A stretch of 64,000 nucleotides of DNA from Gnetum montanum (taxonomy: Eukaryota; Streptophyta; Gnetopsida; Gnetales; Gnetaceae), in assembly GCA_015680685.1 (NCBI GenBank), contig MNCI01026528.1, positions 31,398-95,397 of the forward strand, read 5' to 3'. The notes under the pieces were generated by a model. It saw nothing but the letters and a program-made list of their open reading frames with translations, had not been told where the DNA came from and made no database searches. Positions 11,401-22,525 of this stretch are shown here, piece by piece (positions within the stretch are counted from its first letter, which is position 1; each line of letters starts with the position of its first letter). Both the position numbers and the translations under genes were made by a program.

Positions 11401-12142
11401 TTGCATGCTGACATCCATACCAGTGGATGAAAGCTTACCAGCAGAAGAGGAAGCGATACATGCTGTCATGCTTCCCCCTGCCGCTGAGCAACCTAAACCA
11501 ACCCCTCTGACCTTTCATGATAAATCCATCAAAGATGATCCAGAGAAAGGTCAAGTAATGATAGAACCCATGTTTATCACCATCCGGGTTGGTCAGTATT
11601 GGATCTGGAGGGTGTACGTTGACGATGGCGTGGCTGTGAATGTCATCCCTTATCCTATAGAGGATAAGTTGGGCCTGGTCAACCAGATCAGTCCTAGAAC
11701 GACATCGTGCCTAAAGTCGTTTAACGGGGCATGGGTGCAAGTCAAGGGGACAATGCATATCGAATTTGTCACAGGGGAACAATTCCCAACAGACGCCACA
11801 TTTCTCGTTATCGAGGAGATGCCTGGCTTCAACCTGATCCTGGGGAGGTCCTGGCTAGCCCAACTGAGGGCAGTTTCAGCACCAATACATCAAGAGATTC
11901 ACCTCCCTTATGCAGGGGGAGAAGTTGTAATACATGGTGATGAAATAACCCCTAGGACTGTCAACAACATAGAGGAGGAACGGGGGTCGGAGATCGAGAT
12001 GCCTGAGAACCAAACTCATGTCCGAACTCCCGAATAAACCGAAACGAATGATGACAACCTAGCCTGGGCCGACCTACCATTTTAGGAAGATGGTATGGAG
12101 GAGTCAGATCACAAATCTCCCTGTCCTTACGCATCACTGAAC
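8432..12142 (+). pseudogene. Element B gag-protease (first exon of gag-pol)
   Basis: One frame of 1,237 codons starting at ATG 8432 (MDSAYATTGAMTTTDLG). The N-terminal 400 residues are Pro/Thr/Gln-rich. The retrotransposon gag core is at 9620-10180 (LLHFTKYNGEGDPNAHLV, GKALDWYRALP). A Lys/Ala-rich linker follows, then a Tat-type knuckle HFCDYHQLCGHDTNYCW (about 10571-10621). An aspartic protease lies near 11560-11940: YVDDGVAVNVIP holds the active site in the DDG form typical of this lineage, and NLILGRSWL is the second conserved motif. About a dozen in-frame stops (for example 8570, 9401, 9494, 9614, 9992, 10121, 11168, 12035) interrupt it. Coding shifts frame between about 10375 and 10565 and then returns. 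The frame stays open in phase up to the proposed donor AAC|GTAAAG at 12143. It packages RNA and processes the polyprotein in a working element; this copy cannot. Confidence 0.88.
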
Positions 12143-12728
12143 GTAAAGACCATCAAAAAAAAATTGCGAATTAGCGATTGATCTGAGTGGCATTTACGTG
12201 CATCATCATACTTCCACTAGTTTTCCACTTACACTTATCGGATTCAATTGACAGTTTACTTTAATATACATACATATACTTATGTTTTCTGTCCATTATG
12301 CTATTTACATTCCTCATTTTACGCCATTTACGCTCCTTGACTATTATTAGTCATATTAGCACAGTTACGCAGATATCTACATTTTTATCAATTACACTTC
12401 TAAACTTACACAAACGGCCCACAACGGCCTAAAACTAGTGATGGCCTGCAATGGCCTTAAACTAGCAAAGGCTCGCAATGGCCAAAAACTAGTTAATCCA
12501 CTTGTATCTTACACAAACGCTACATGACGGCCCGCGATGGCCTTAAACTAAGCAATTCCATTCCATAGTCATAATAATAAAACTTATTCAAATTTGTTTA
12601 CACTTTGCATAAATAAAGATATAAAAAAAATAACATTTAAAAGCATACAGAAAATCTCATCATTAATCACGCCAACATTCATATGGCCATTGTTCAATTT
12701 CACAAATCAAATCATGTGTAAATCACAA
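12143..12728. other. AT-rich region downstream of the antisense gene
   Basis: No coding frame is seen. It contains a short run of about five degenerate copies of a motif ending GGCCT(T)AAACTAG at about 12415-12560. The core AAACTAGCA recurs in the 3' UTR repeat of the same element at 20766-21260. Confidence 0.4.
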
Positions 12729-15700
12729 TTACGCATCCCCCCTAGTACCACTGTCACCCGTATCCCTTAGGTCTGCCTCTAAGCCTAAGAAATCATCCTC
12801 AAGTGGGCCGTCCCTTCTAGAAGGTATTCCTTTATGAGGAATATCATCTTCACGAGGTCCTTGCTCTAACACTGGCTCCTCAAGAGGATGGTCTGCATCA
12901 TTAAGCTCTTCTTCCTGTACTTGCTCACCACCCTGTTCGCCTTCTTCATCCACTCCTTGTACCTATATACAGTAAATACATAAGGAAAAGCCATAATAGG
13001 ATAAATCAGAAAATTTAAAGTCAATAACACCCAAACTTACTCACGATGGTCCTGCTTCCGCAGCAAAGGGGAGCTGATCTAAACCGACCCATAAGCGCTG
13101 CATAATTTCATCTTTAGTTAATTCAGACCATATACCATTCCCCATATCAGTTCCAGCCTTCACCTTCCCTTTCTCCACACTAGTCCATCAGGGCAGTTTA
13201 GGGAAGAAGGTAGGGACTGTAGTCTCATCCCCAGGAAGAGCAATCTCTCTTTCTGGGGACGCGCTTACTGTCACCTGCTTCTGGAACTTCTCGAAGGCTT
13301 TAGATGTGCCAATGACATCAAGGAATATCCGCAAGGATTGAGCTTCGATGGCAGAATCTTGGTAGTGCTGACGATAAGCGATACTCTCTCGCTTATACAA
13401 ATGCTTGTGATCTTTTTCCTTCTGCCCCCACTCTTGCACACTTGTGCAAAAATCCTTCCAGTCTTGGCTTTTCTAGGCCAATAGCTCTATTTGCATCCTC
13501 TGCTCCACCAATTCTCGACTAGTTTGCACGCTGTTCCTAACTGCGGTCCAATAGCGAACGTAGTTAATAACAGCTGTACGCCAGTCTCCGTCACCCATTT
13601 CCTGCACCTGTAGGAATTTACACCATGATCTTAGGTCTCTGACCTCGTTGGTCAGAGACACCCTTTCCTTCTCTGACCTCTGCAATCTCTTCCAGAGGTC
13701 TTCATTGACACTCCAACTCTCCCACAAGGAGTGCGTCAAGCGTAATGCACATTTATGCATTTCCTCATAAATGTTGCATGGCATAACCGCCCCATCCAAT
13801 GAAGGCTCCACTATGTCCAAGTCAATGGGCTCCGTAGGGTCCCATCGAAGGTGAGTTCCTCATAACAAACATTGTCAAGCATAAATAAAACATTACAACT
13901 GTATAATAAAATAAGCGTACAATAGCAGTAACATACCAGCCCCAGGATCGACGCGCTTGAGGCGCTCGATCATATTGCTGACAATGCCTTCCATGAAGGG
14001 AAACTTATCAGGAAATTCTCACCATGCTCTACCTACAACGGCGGACGTGGATCCATCTTGTTCATCTGTAGCGTAATTAAGTTAAAATTTCTAGTTATTA
14101 ACAGAATTCTTTAAAAAATTCTAATACACAAATTACCTCTGCCCGATGTAGTGGGGGGTGCGTTAACGTTTTCCACCTCCTCTCTTTCTTCACGTACAAG
14201 GGTCTGTGCGTCACTTATTCTAATAGCCGAGGCCTCCTCTTCCAAAACTAGGACCCCTCCTCCATGCCGTAATACCACTTCCCCTGTTTCAGGGGTTAAT
14301 CGCTTCGTAGGTCTCACTGTTCATGTCACATAACACATCTAAGCAATTCAGAATACCCTAAATAAAGTTGCGTAATATGATAATTGCCATGACTTTCACT
14401 ATGCCTTTACGCTTACCAGGCAGAGGTTTACCCCACTGAACTCTGACTTGCATAGTTCTGTCTGTGCCATCCACTGGTTCCACAGGTGCCTCGGTTAAGT
14501 GAGGCCTTTTTCGCTGAACCGAGGCGTCCACTATCTCTGCCGCTAGGCGCTTTTCCCGTGACACGTCACCGGTGTAAGTGGGAATCACCCCACCTACACT
14601 GTCAGCGCCTCGCACTTGAGGCACTGCCAAATCCCTTGTCATTATAGACTGAGACTCCCTAATTTCCTCTAGAGGATCCTATCCTCAAGTAGTGCCGAAA
14701 ATGTGGAAAATCCAAGGTTTGGATAGCTGGTCTCGGTCTTGCTGCACCCAGACCCCATTCCTTTGGACAACCAAAAATTTGGCAAAACGCCGAAGGCAAG
14801 CTATGAAGAAGGTGAAGTGCACACTGAAACGAGACTCAAGCTTCTGGCGAAGTCTGATCATCTCAGTGCGTAACCCCTCAGCGAAATAGCTTGCCCAGTC
14901 TAACTGGGTTCCTTCCTCCATAACCTCCCACATGATACAGGCCTGTTCTATGGTAAAGAACCTCCCATGCGAGAGTGTTTTGGGGAAAGCCCAGGGCCGG
15001 AAGAGGGGATAAATAGTCTTGGCGATCTCCAGTTCAATCTTTTCACAAGGGATCCCCTTGGTCTCCTTCTTGGTCCCCAACCACTCCTCCAGCTCCTCCT
15101 GACATTTGAGGCTCCTCCTCACTTTTTCCTCTATGGGAAGACCATTAGAGGGGATGCCAAAGAGGTCAGCAAACAGCTGAGCATCGATATCAAAATTTAC
15201 ACGCACGTGATGCACGCGGGTGCAAAAACATTCAACCCTCTTGCTGAAGGAGTTAACCAGCATTAACATTTCACTAGCAGGGACATTAGGGGTCATGGCT
15301 AGAAATNCTGAAGGAGTTAACCAGCATTAACATTTCACTAGCAGGGACATTAGGGGTCATGGCTAGAAATAAATGCATTAGCCTTGCTTCCCGCAGCTTG
15401 GTGACCAACGCAACTAGGGCCACCGCGTGGCCAAGCCAGCGTTGTACCTCCTTAATGTTGCCATAGCGGAAAAGGAGGGTATTCGCCTCACGGTCGGAAA
15501 TTGTAAGGGTAATCTCCTGGGATTCCCTGACTAAACAACGCAAGACACATGTCTAAGTAGCGAAAATACTATTACACTACATTTCAAAAATAGACCAAAA
15601 ATAATTTAATATCTTGTAAATAACAGTAGCAACAAAACCTTACTCGGGCCAAATGGCAAAGGAAATGGAGGAAGTTTCCTCTGCACGTCTGCGACAATAA

Positions 15701-16869
15701 GGGGCGGGTCCAAAGTCCATTCTTCATGTAACCACCCGAGGTTCTGATAATTCTGGAAAGAATCAACATAATGGGTGGGATACTCATGGATGTCAAAGGA
15801 CATCTGCCCCATTACACCGGCGCGTATGTTGCTGGTGGAGGTAAACTCCTTTATCATTGTTTCGGTCCAGGTCAATGTATCACCATTGCCCACTAATCCT
15901 TTTTTGTTAATAAAAAACTTGTATCATATGATGCATTATTATCTTAAGGCTTCGTAAATCCAAGCATTAGAAACATATTGACAATACTGCTAGTAAAACA
16001 ACTTACCCGCCTGAGTAATACACTGTGCTTGATGGGTTCTGAAAGTAAGTTGAGACATGACGGGCCATGAACAAAGTGTTGTACGCATGGTAACAACTAA
16101 ACCTGGCCATTTCCCAGATCCAACTTAAGCGCCTCAACCCTTTGGCACTAAGTTTGCGGTCTTGGGGACGACCAGTATCGAAGGCCCCGTCTGTCAAGAA
16201 AGCCAGGATTCCCTGCGTAGAACCCACTAACAGGTGCTCCAAAATAGCACCAGCCACATCCCCTGATAGATGCGACCACACAATAACACTATAGTTACAC
16301 AGCAAAAACTGCAGAAGCTCCAGCGCACCCATTCGGAACCATATAGCCCTCCCCTACAACCGAGTCTGAGGGGGAGGAACGTTGGGCACGATCGGGTTTA
16401 TACAACATAAAACCCTGACTATGTCCAGGATGATTAAGACAGGTTTCAACATAATACTGTACAAAAAAATATAAACACATTATCGTCTAGACTTTGATTC
16501 CATGCTTAAACTATAGAAAATTTACAAATTATGCTCTAGCTATACAACCAAAATAGCCTAAACCCTTGTAATAGTACAAGGTTTGTCCCTGACAGTGGTG
16601 ATAGACGCAATACTATTGTATAAACCCTCATTTTAATGTGAGGTCCATAGCCTAAAACTCTAATTTATGCAGAATGATGCAAAAAGAATAAACATCGCAA
16701 AGAAGAAGCATATCACAGAAAGCAACACAAACAAGCTAGGGATGGCCTACCGATTCAGGGGAGCGACATCCCTCACTTCAACCAAAGCCTGCGAAGCACA
16801 CTGCAGGCTCCCTTGTACCTCGTCTATCTTTGCCAATTTCATGTTCTTCCCTCTTACTTTCGGCGCCAT
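12729..16869 (-). pseudogene. Antisense multi-exon gene inside B, function unknown
   Basis: About eight coding blocks on the strand opposite to gag-pol, separated by GT...AG-like boundaries. Approximate exons (minus): 16869-16751 (ATG, MAPKVRGKNMKLAKIDEVQG), 16456-16007 (donor GTAAGT), 15892-15639, 15552-14417 (donor GTAAGC), about 14311-14136, about 14068-13938 (donor GTATGT), about 13860-13040, and 12967-12729. The large exon contains VNFDIDAQLFADLFGIPSNG and a Trp-rich stretch (QLDWASYFAEGLR) that recall the plant transposon protein domain of Athila third ORFs. Exon 7 is predicted helical (DLWKRLQRSEKERVSLTNEV), and the last exon is very acidic. Splice joins 1-2 are phase-compatible; the join near 15892 is off by one base. 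Several stops are present, and a 63-bp tandem copy around N15307 breaks exon 4. Known Tat elements may carry antisense ORFs, usually between integrase and the 3' LTR. This location is different. I cannot assign a function. Confidence 0.6.
15244..15370. repeat. 63-bp exact tandem copy flanking a single N
   Basis: 15244-15306 and 15308-15370 are identical, with the N at 15307 between them. It adds 64 bases and a frame change to the antisense gene. It is almost certainly two overlapping contig ends left unmerged. Confidence 0.9.
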
Positions 16870-17283
16870 TGTTGCAGTCTTCACACCTTCATGCCTTCGC
16901 AAATAACACACTGCAATCTTTTGCTCTTTCTTCTTCTCTCTATGATAGCTAAGAATTCAAGTTTGCGATAGCCAACATCCCGTTTTCAAAAAGAACTGCC
17001 TACTTATGTGCGAAATTAACCAACTTGATGCCTAATTAAAATGGGACTTTCCTAAATGCTGGTATCAGCATAAGATGGAACCTAAAAATCAAGGCATTAA
17101 TGCGGCGGATATCGCATGCGCCACTGTCCGAAATCACGTTAAACTACCACACCTTATCGCCTCGTAATCTGGTAGCATTAATTACAGGTTGTTCACAATA
17201 TTCAAAATTTAGTTAGCTTTTCACGCTCAACAACACAGCATCATGCTTTCTCCTAATCATTTACGCATTTGGCGATTTTGCAG
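16870..17283. promoter_or_regulatory. Upstream region of the antisense gene / intron 3' end
   Basis: This 400-bp stretch would contain the promoter of the antisense gene on the minus strand and the branch point and acceptor of the gag-pol intron on the plus strand. I see the acceptor (TTTTGCAG at 17283) but no convincing TATA box on the minus strand. Confidence 0.3.
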
Positions 17284-20200
17284 GACGGTTGGCAAATGGA
17301 CGCAACTTTTTCAGCACCCCTGACTTTAACAGGTCCATACGGGAGAGTAGTTAGGCAATTCGATTTTACACTAGTAGAAACTAACCCTTTCCTCGATGAC
17401 GTAACCATAGCCACGTTAGAAACGTCTCCAGAATGGCCAGAACAATCGACGTGCACGCTAGACCTGGAGGCTGGAGACATAACCGAAGACCTCCTCAGTG
17501 ATGTTTCTATCGCTACGCATAAAGGTTAGTCCAAAACTCTTAAGGTTAGTTCTCTACTAGACCAGAAAACACATGACTCTATAAAACAGGTCCTCCAGGA
17601 CAACGTCATAGTATTTGCATGGTCATATGAAGACATGCCGGGACTAGATCCAAAGTTAAGTCAACATAACATAATCTTAGACCCGCATATCAAAGCAATT
17701 AAGCAAAAAGCACAAAAAATCAAACCAAAAATCGCACTAGCAGTGCGTGATGAGATCACCAAACTGTATCAGGCTGGTTTCATTCGCGCGGTTGATTACT
17801 CGGATGAGGTATCTAACATTGTAGTTGTCCCAAAGAAGACCGAAAGTATATGCATCTGTATAGACTTTCGAGATTTAAACAAAGCCACAATCAACGACAA
17901 CTTTCCACTACCGAGTATCAACCAACTAGTTGATACAACAACTGGGCATGTGCTTCTATCCTTCATGGATGGCTTTTCAGGCTATAATCATATTCGCATC
18001 AACCCAGAACATCAATTGACCACAACATTCATGACGCCCTAGGGCACCTTTTCCTATACCATGATGCCTTTTGGCTTGAAAAACGCTGGAGTGACGTATC
18101 AACGGGCTATGACATACATCTTTAGTGATTACCTCCTAGGAAGACTGAATGACTATGTTGATGATATAGCTGTTAAGTCTATGAGATCATAAGATCATTC
18201 AGAGGACCTAGAGTTAGTACTTAAAAGATGTTCCATCCGGCTCAACCCAAAGAAGTGCATATTCGGAGTCAAAACTAGATGCATGCTAGGATTTGTGGTG
18301 TCAGAAATCGACATACGAGTAGACCCTGATAAGGTCAAAGCCATTGTTGAGTTAATGCCTCCCACAGATCTCAAGCAATTACGCAGGTTACAAGGAAAAT
18401 TATAGTTTATCAGGCGATTGATCTCGAGATTAACAGATAAACTACACCCTATGCAACATCTCCTTAAGAAAGGTGTTAATTTCAAGTGGACAGACGATTG
18501 CCAGCGTGCGTTTGACAGCCTAAAACAGGAACTTCAATGCTTGCCAACGGTATTCCCGCCACAAAGGAATCAGCCGTTCTATATTTACCTTGCGACCTCG
18601 GGCGTAGCCTTAGCTGCATTACTCTATAAAAAGAGAAACGATGGGTCAGAAGTACCCATCTACTACTTGAGTCATGCCCTATGTGCGTACGAAACAAGGT
18701 ACAATGAAGTAGAGCGTAATTGCCTAGCATTAGTGTTTACTCTAAAGAAATGTAGGCACTATCTCTTCCGTAGCCAGGTCAACATTATCTATAAAAATAA
18801 CATCCTTAGGGCCATTATGCATAATCTATATAAAAGTAGTAAAATAGCTCGTTGGAAAGCTATCACGGTAGAATTCAATCTGCATTACAATGGTCAATCT
18901 TCTAAGAAAGGCCAAGTGATAGCTGACCAATTAATAACATCACCTATTGACAGTCAGGCAACCATAGAGCTTGAATTTCCATATGAACATGTACATAGTT
19001 TAAGCCCTATTTTAATAGGTCCCAAAGCAACGTTATATTTTGACAGAGCTTCAACCATTCGAGGCAGCAGTGCCACCACAGTCATTACGCTATCACCTGA
19101 GGATGTGCATCTTCATGCTTACCACTTGACCTTTCCCTGTATGAACAATGTGGCAGAGTACGAGGGACTCCTTAGGGGATTATTAACTACTAGAGAACTT
19201 GATGTTCGACACCTGGCAATTAGGGGTGATTCAATGCCTATTATAAATCAAATCAAAGGAGTCTACGCCTACAAGACTGCACATTTACAGCCCTACTGCG
19301 ATATGGCTAAAGATCTTCTGAAGCGGTTCACAACCATCGATGCCCAACACGTGCCCCGAAACGATAACACACTAGCCGATGCACTGGCTACATTAGCCTT
19401 AAACGTGTTGTCGCACTTATTTGACACCTGTCCCACATTAATAATAGATTGTACTGGTCCTATCATTTAGATGGCGCAAATATCTTCACTGCTCGAGGAT
19501 AAAATGCCAAAGTGGTATGACCACATTAAAACTTACCTCTTGCATGGAGAACCACCACACAAGTTAACACGCATGCAAAAAGACACTATTCGCAAGCGAG
19601 CTAGGTAGTACATCATCATAGGAGACAGTACCCTCTGTAGACACTCTTTTGATGGAGTACTGCTTACTTGCATTAACAAAGATCAGGCGCAACATATAGT
19701 CCGTGAAGTCCACGAGGGATTATGCGGAGGACACGTAGCGCCACAAGCCATGGCCTCTAAAATCCGTTGCTTAGGGTATTATTGGCCATACATAGAAAAA
19801 GATTGTCTTACAAAGGTCAAAACATGCGACAGGTGTCAACGTTACGTGAATCTCATACACGTGTCACCTACAGAACTACATACAACCCAGATCACATGGC
19901 CCTTCCAACGATGGGGACTAGACATCATAGGGCCCATCACACCAAAGTCTTCCGCAGGGCATAGCTTCATCATCACAGCTACTGAGTACTTCACGAAGTG
20001 AGTGGAAGCCATCCCTTTACGGAAGATTACATCTCAATAGGTCTATCATTTCATCTTGGACAATATTGTAACCAGATTTGGCCTCCCAATGACTCTCGTG
20101 ACCGACAATGGGCCACAGTTTAGTAGTCTGGAAACCAAATCTTTTTGTGACAATCTTGGCATCAAACAATCTTTTTCCTCGCCTTACTACCTGCAAGCGA

Positions 20201-20754
20201 ATGGTCAAGCTGAAGCAACAAATAAAGTCATTATCAATTTACTCAAGAAAATGCTTGACAGTAACAAGAGACAGTGGCATGAAAAGATCCTTTATGTGCT
20301 ATGGGTGTATCGTACCACATGCAGAATAGCTACAGACAGTACACCCTATAGCCTAGTTTATGGATCCGAGGCGGTGCTGCCCCTCGAATTACAAGTTCTT
20401 TCTTTGCGGATGGTCCTCTCCATGATTATAAATGAGGCTCAACACACCGAGTCTCGGATCATGGATTTGGATTCAGTAGAGGAGAAGCGAATACAGATGC
20501 TTGATACCATTGAAAAGTATCAAGATAAGCAGAGGCAAAAGCACCGTCACAATCTTCAACAACGTCCTATCAAGAAGGGAGATTTGGTTCTCAAGGCCGT
20601 TCGTAAACCAATAGGCAAATTTTCCACAAACTGGGAGGGCCCTTTCTCGGTAGCTGATGTATATGGAAATGGCGCATTCAAGCTAGCAAATATCAATGGC
20701 AACAAGTTACCGAATCCTGTAAATCATATATATCTGAAGCGATACTACATCTAA
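17284..20754 (+). pseudogene. Element B pol: RT, RNase H, second RNase H, integrase
   Basis: A single frame of 1,156 codons with no frameshift but about eight stops (17527, 18040, 18190, 18403, 19468, 19606, 20000, 20038). Reverse transcriptase is at about 17635-18420: ICIDFRDLNKATINDNFPLP, SFMDGFSGYNHI, MPFGLKNAGVTYQRAM and the catalytic YVDD at 18154-18165. The gypsy-type RNase H is at about 18570-18960 (YYLSHALCAYETRYNEVERN). A second, archaeal-type RNase H is at about 19018-19440 (NNVAEYEGLL, RGDSMPIINQIKG, VPRNDNTLADALATLAL), the mark of the Tat lineage. Integrase is at about 19700-20750: HHCC zinc site (HEGLCGGH ... CDRCQ), catalytic residues in GLDIIG, VTDNGPQF and GQAEATNK (DD35E), and a C-terminal tail without a chromodomain. 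Sequence TKxVEA at 20000 has TGA where Trp is usual. The stops make it inactive; a working copy would make cDNA in particles and insert it. Confidence 0.92.
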
Positions 20755-20765
20755 GTGCATATCCA

Positions 20766-21300
20766 GTGTTGACATCAGGTATGGCAACATTCGTTCGCTA
20801 CGACGCTAAATTGGCAACAATCGTCCTCTATGACGTAAAACTGGCATTCCTTTCATGCATCCGCCACGACGCTAAACTGGCAACAATCATCCGCCACGAC
20901 GTAAAACTAGCAAGTTGCAACCATCCACTACGACATAAAACTAGCAGCGTTGTACATGTCTGCCAAGACAAAAAACTGGCAGTTTCTGCACGCATCCGCC
21001 ACGATGCTAAATTGGCACCGGTTGTCTGCCAGGACATAAAACTAGCACAGGTGAGTGTCCATCTGCTGAGTTGTAAAACTAGCACAGATCTATCCCTGGG
21101 TCACGACATGAAACTAACATCCATAGCACAGTCTACTGAGACTATAAATCAGCCCTACCACCATCTGCTACGACGTAAAACTAGCATTTTTCGGTCCGCC
21201 CAAACTTTAAACTAGGACCATGGTCTGCTGAGACTTAAAACCAGCAACGACAGTCTACTAGGATTTAAAACTGGGACTTACAGGCTGCCATCATGCAAAT
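20766..21300 (+). repeat. Short-motif repeat array in the 3' UTR of B
   Basis: About 14 irregularly spaced copies (25-60 bp apart) of a motif close to CACGACGTAAAACTAGCA. It begins just after the pol stop. Read in one frame the first copies give repeats of RHDAKLA, but the frame is soon lost, so I treat it as non-coding. Tandem repeats between pol and the 3' LTR are known in Tat/Ogre elements and can seed satellites. Confidence 0.75.
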
Positions 21301-22241
21301 CAAGTGAGCGTAATCATCTCTGTGTGGCTACAAAACAAATGGGGTGGGATGTTGGGACAGTCCCAGCATCGCGACCTCACAGGCATTCTGCTGATTCCTC
21401 AGATGTTTTGAAAGGCATACTACTGACCCCTCAGAGATACCGTCACCGCCCCCACTGTAGCGGTGGCACCTCTAAGAGTTTAGTTTTGCCGACCAGAGCC
21501 CCAAAGTAGTTCTCATCAAAAACGACCTTGGGGATCTCCGCTCATCATCGCTATCAGGCTCTGGCTTCACAGATTCACCTAGCTAGTTCTTTGTGTAACT
21601 AGTCGGGTGTGATGAGTCTAATAATCTTTGGCGGCAATATGCTGGGCCGAGCGTCAACGGTGAAGACCCTGGCCTCGTGCTACATTTCTTCCTTCATGGC
21701 TCCCTCACTTTGTCTTGCCCTAAACGGTACTTATTTCAACAACCTCTCTGGTGATTCAACTGAGCAATGGTGTCCTCTGTTTGTTTCTTTGGTTGCAGGT
21801 TACTTGCTACGAGGATTTCGTTCAAAGGTGCGTTCATCTAAGTGGTGAGGTACAGACAACACTTGGAGATGGCTGCTTAGGTTAGCCTGTCCACTCAGGA
21901 GTGCATCCCTGTTTTCCCCATAATCCTACCCCTAGTTCTTACTTCCCTACATCTCCACCATCTGCTTCCCTTACGTAAAACGTACATACGCAGCACACGC
22001 TTTCCGCATCTGCATTACAATCAAGTCCATAAACCGACGTAACGCAACTCGCCTAGTGGACGCAAAAAAAACATCGGTCAAAAAAATGGATGAAACACAA
22101 CTCATCCAGGCCACGCAGATGCAACACAATTCATCTAAGAAAACCCCTTCATCTACAAAATGACAGCACAACTCCATGCAAACGCAATCGCAGGAGAAGG
22201 CATAAGTGCTTATGCGTGAAAAGGAACTATATTCACACATT
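21301..22241 (+). other. 3' untranslated region of element B
   Basis: No coding frame with recognisable homology on either strand. The sequence is less AT-rich than its surroundings, and simple degenerate repeats (ACGCAACTCATC-like, 22030-22140) occur. Confidence 0.5.
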
Positions 22242-22329
22242 TGCGTCTTCCCCGAACCTCATTTGAGTCTTCCCCGAACCTCATTTGAGTTTTCCCCGAA
22301 CCTCAATTGCATCTTCCCCAAACCTTTTT
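22242..22329 (+). repeat. Four 22-bp tandem units
   Basis: Units at 22242, 22264, 22286 and 22308 share TGAGTCTTCCCCGAACCTCA with a few substitutions. This is a small minisatellite within the 3' UTR of B. Confidence 0.85.
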
Positions 22330-22510
22330 TCCTCTTAACTTTGTAAAAATTCCTTCCCATACCCTTCTATCCTTTGTTTCCCTCATTTCTGCACTTCTCC
22401 GTTGAGAGGGCAACACTTGAGTAACCATTGATGAACGTTGTTGGTACTTTTACCCATCCGGTGTTTCGTATTCTTTGTTGATGTCTTTTGGGCAAGCCCT
22501 CTAAACGTTA

Positions 22511-22525
22511 ACAAAGAGGGGCCAT
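22511..22525 (+). other. Polypurine tract of element B
   Basis: ACAAAGAGGGGCCAT abuts the 3' LTR start TGAAACACCG. Purine-rich composition and position identify it as the plus-strand priming site. Confidence 0.75.

Larger units (their letters stand above)
12143..17283 (+). other. Candidate 5.1-kb intron between protease and RT of B
   Basis: The protease frame runs to PYASLN, then GTAAAG (donor at 12143). The RT-side frame resumes right after TTTTGCAG (acceptor ending 17283) with GAC GGT TGG. Both junctions are phase 0, so joining them restores one gag-pol frame. A branch-point-like CTAAT lies about 30 bases upstream of the acceptor. Ogre elements, in the same Tat lineage, are known to carry an intron separating gag-pro from RT, but theirs is short. 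Here the interval holds a whole antisense gene. Splicing itself is inferred. A later insertion between PR and RT is the alternative. Confidence 0.55.

Noticed and set aside
14692-15266. Plus-strand ORFs of 65 and 99 codons
   Set aside because: They lie opposite the best antisense exon, have no protein-like pattern, and use a frame that differs from gag-pol.
20766-21215. 149-codon ORF with RHDAKLA repeats as a real gene
   Set aside because: The frame drifts out of the repeat after four units; kept only as a question under findings.
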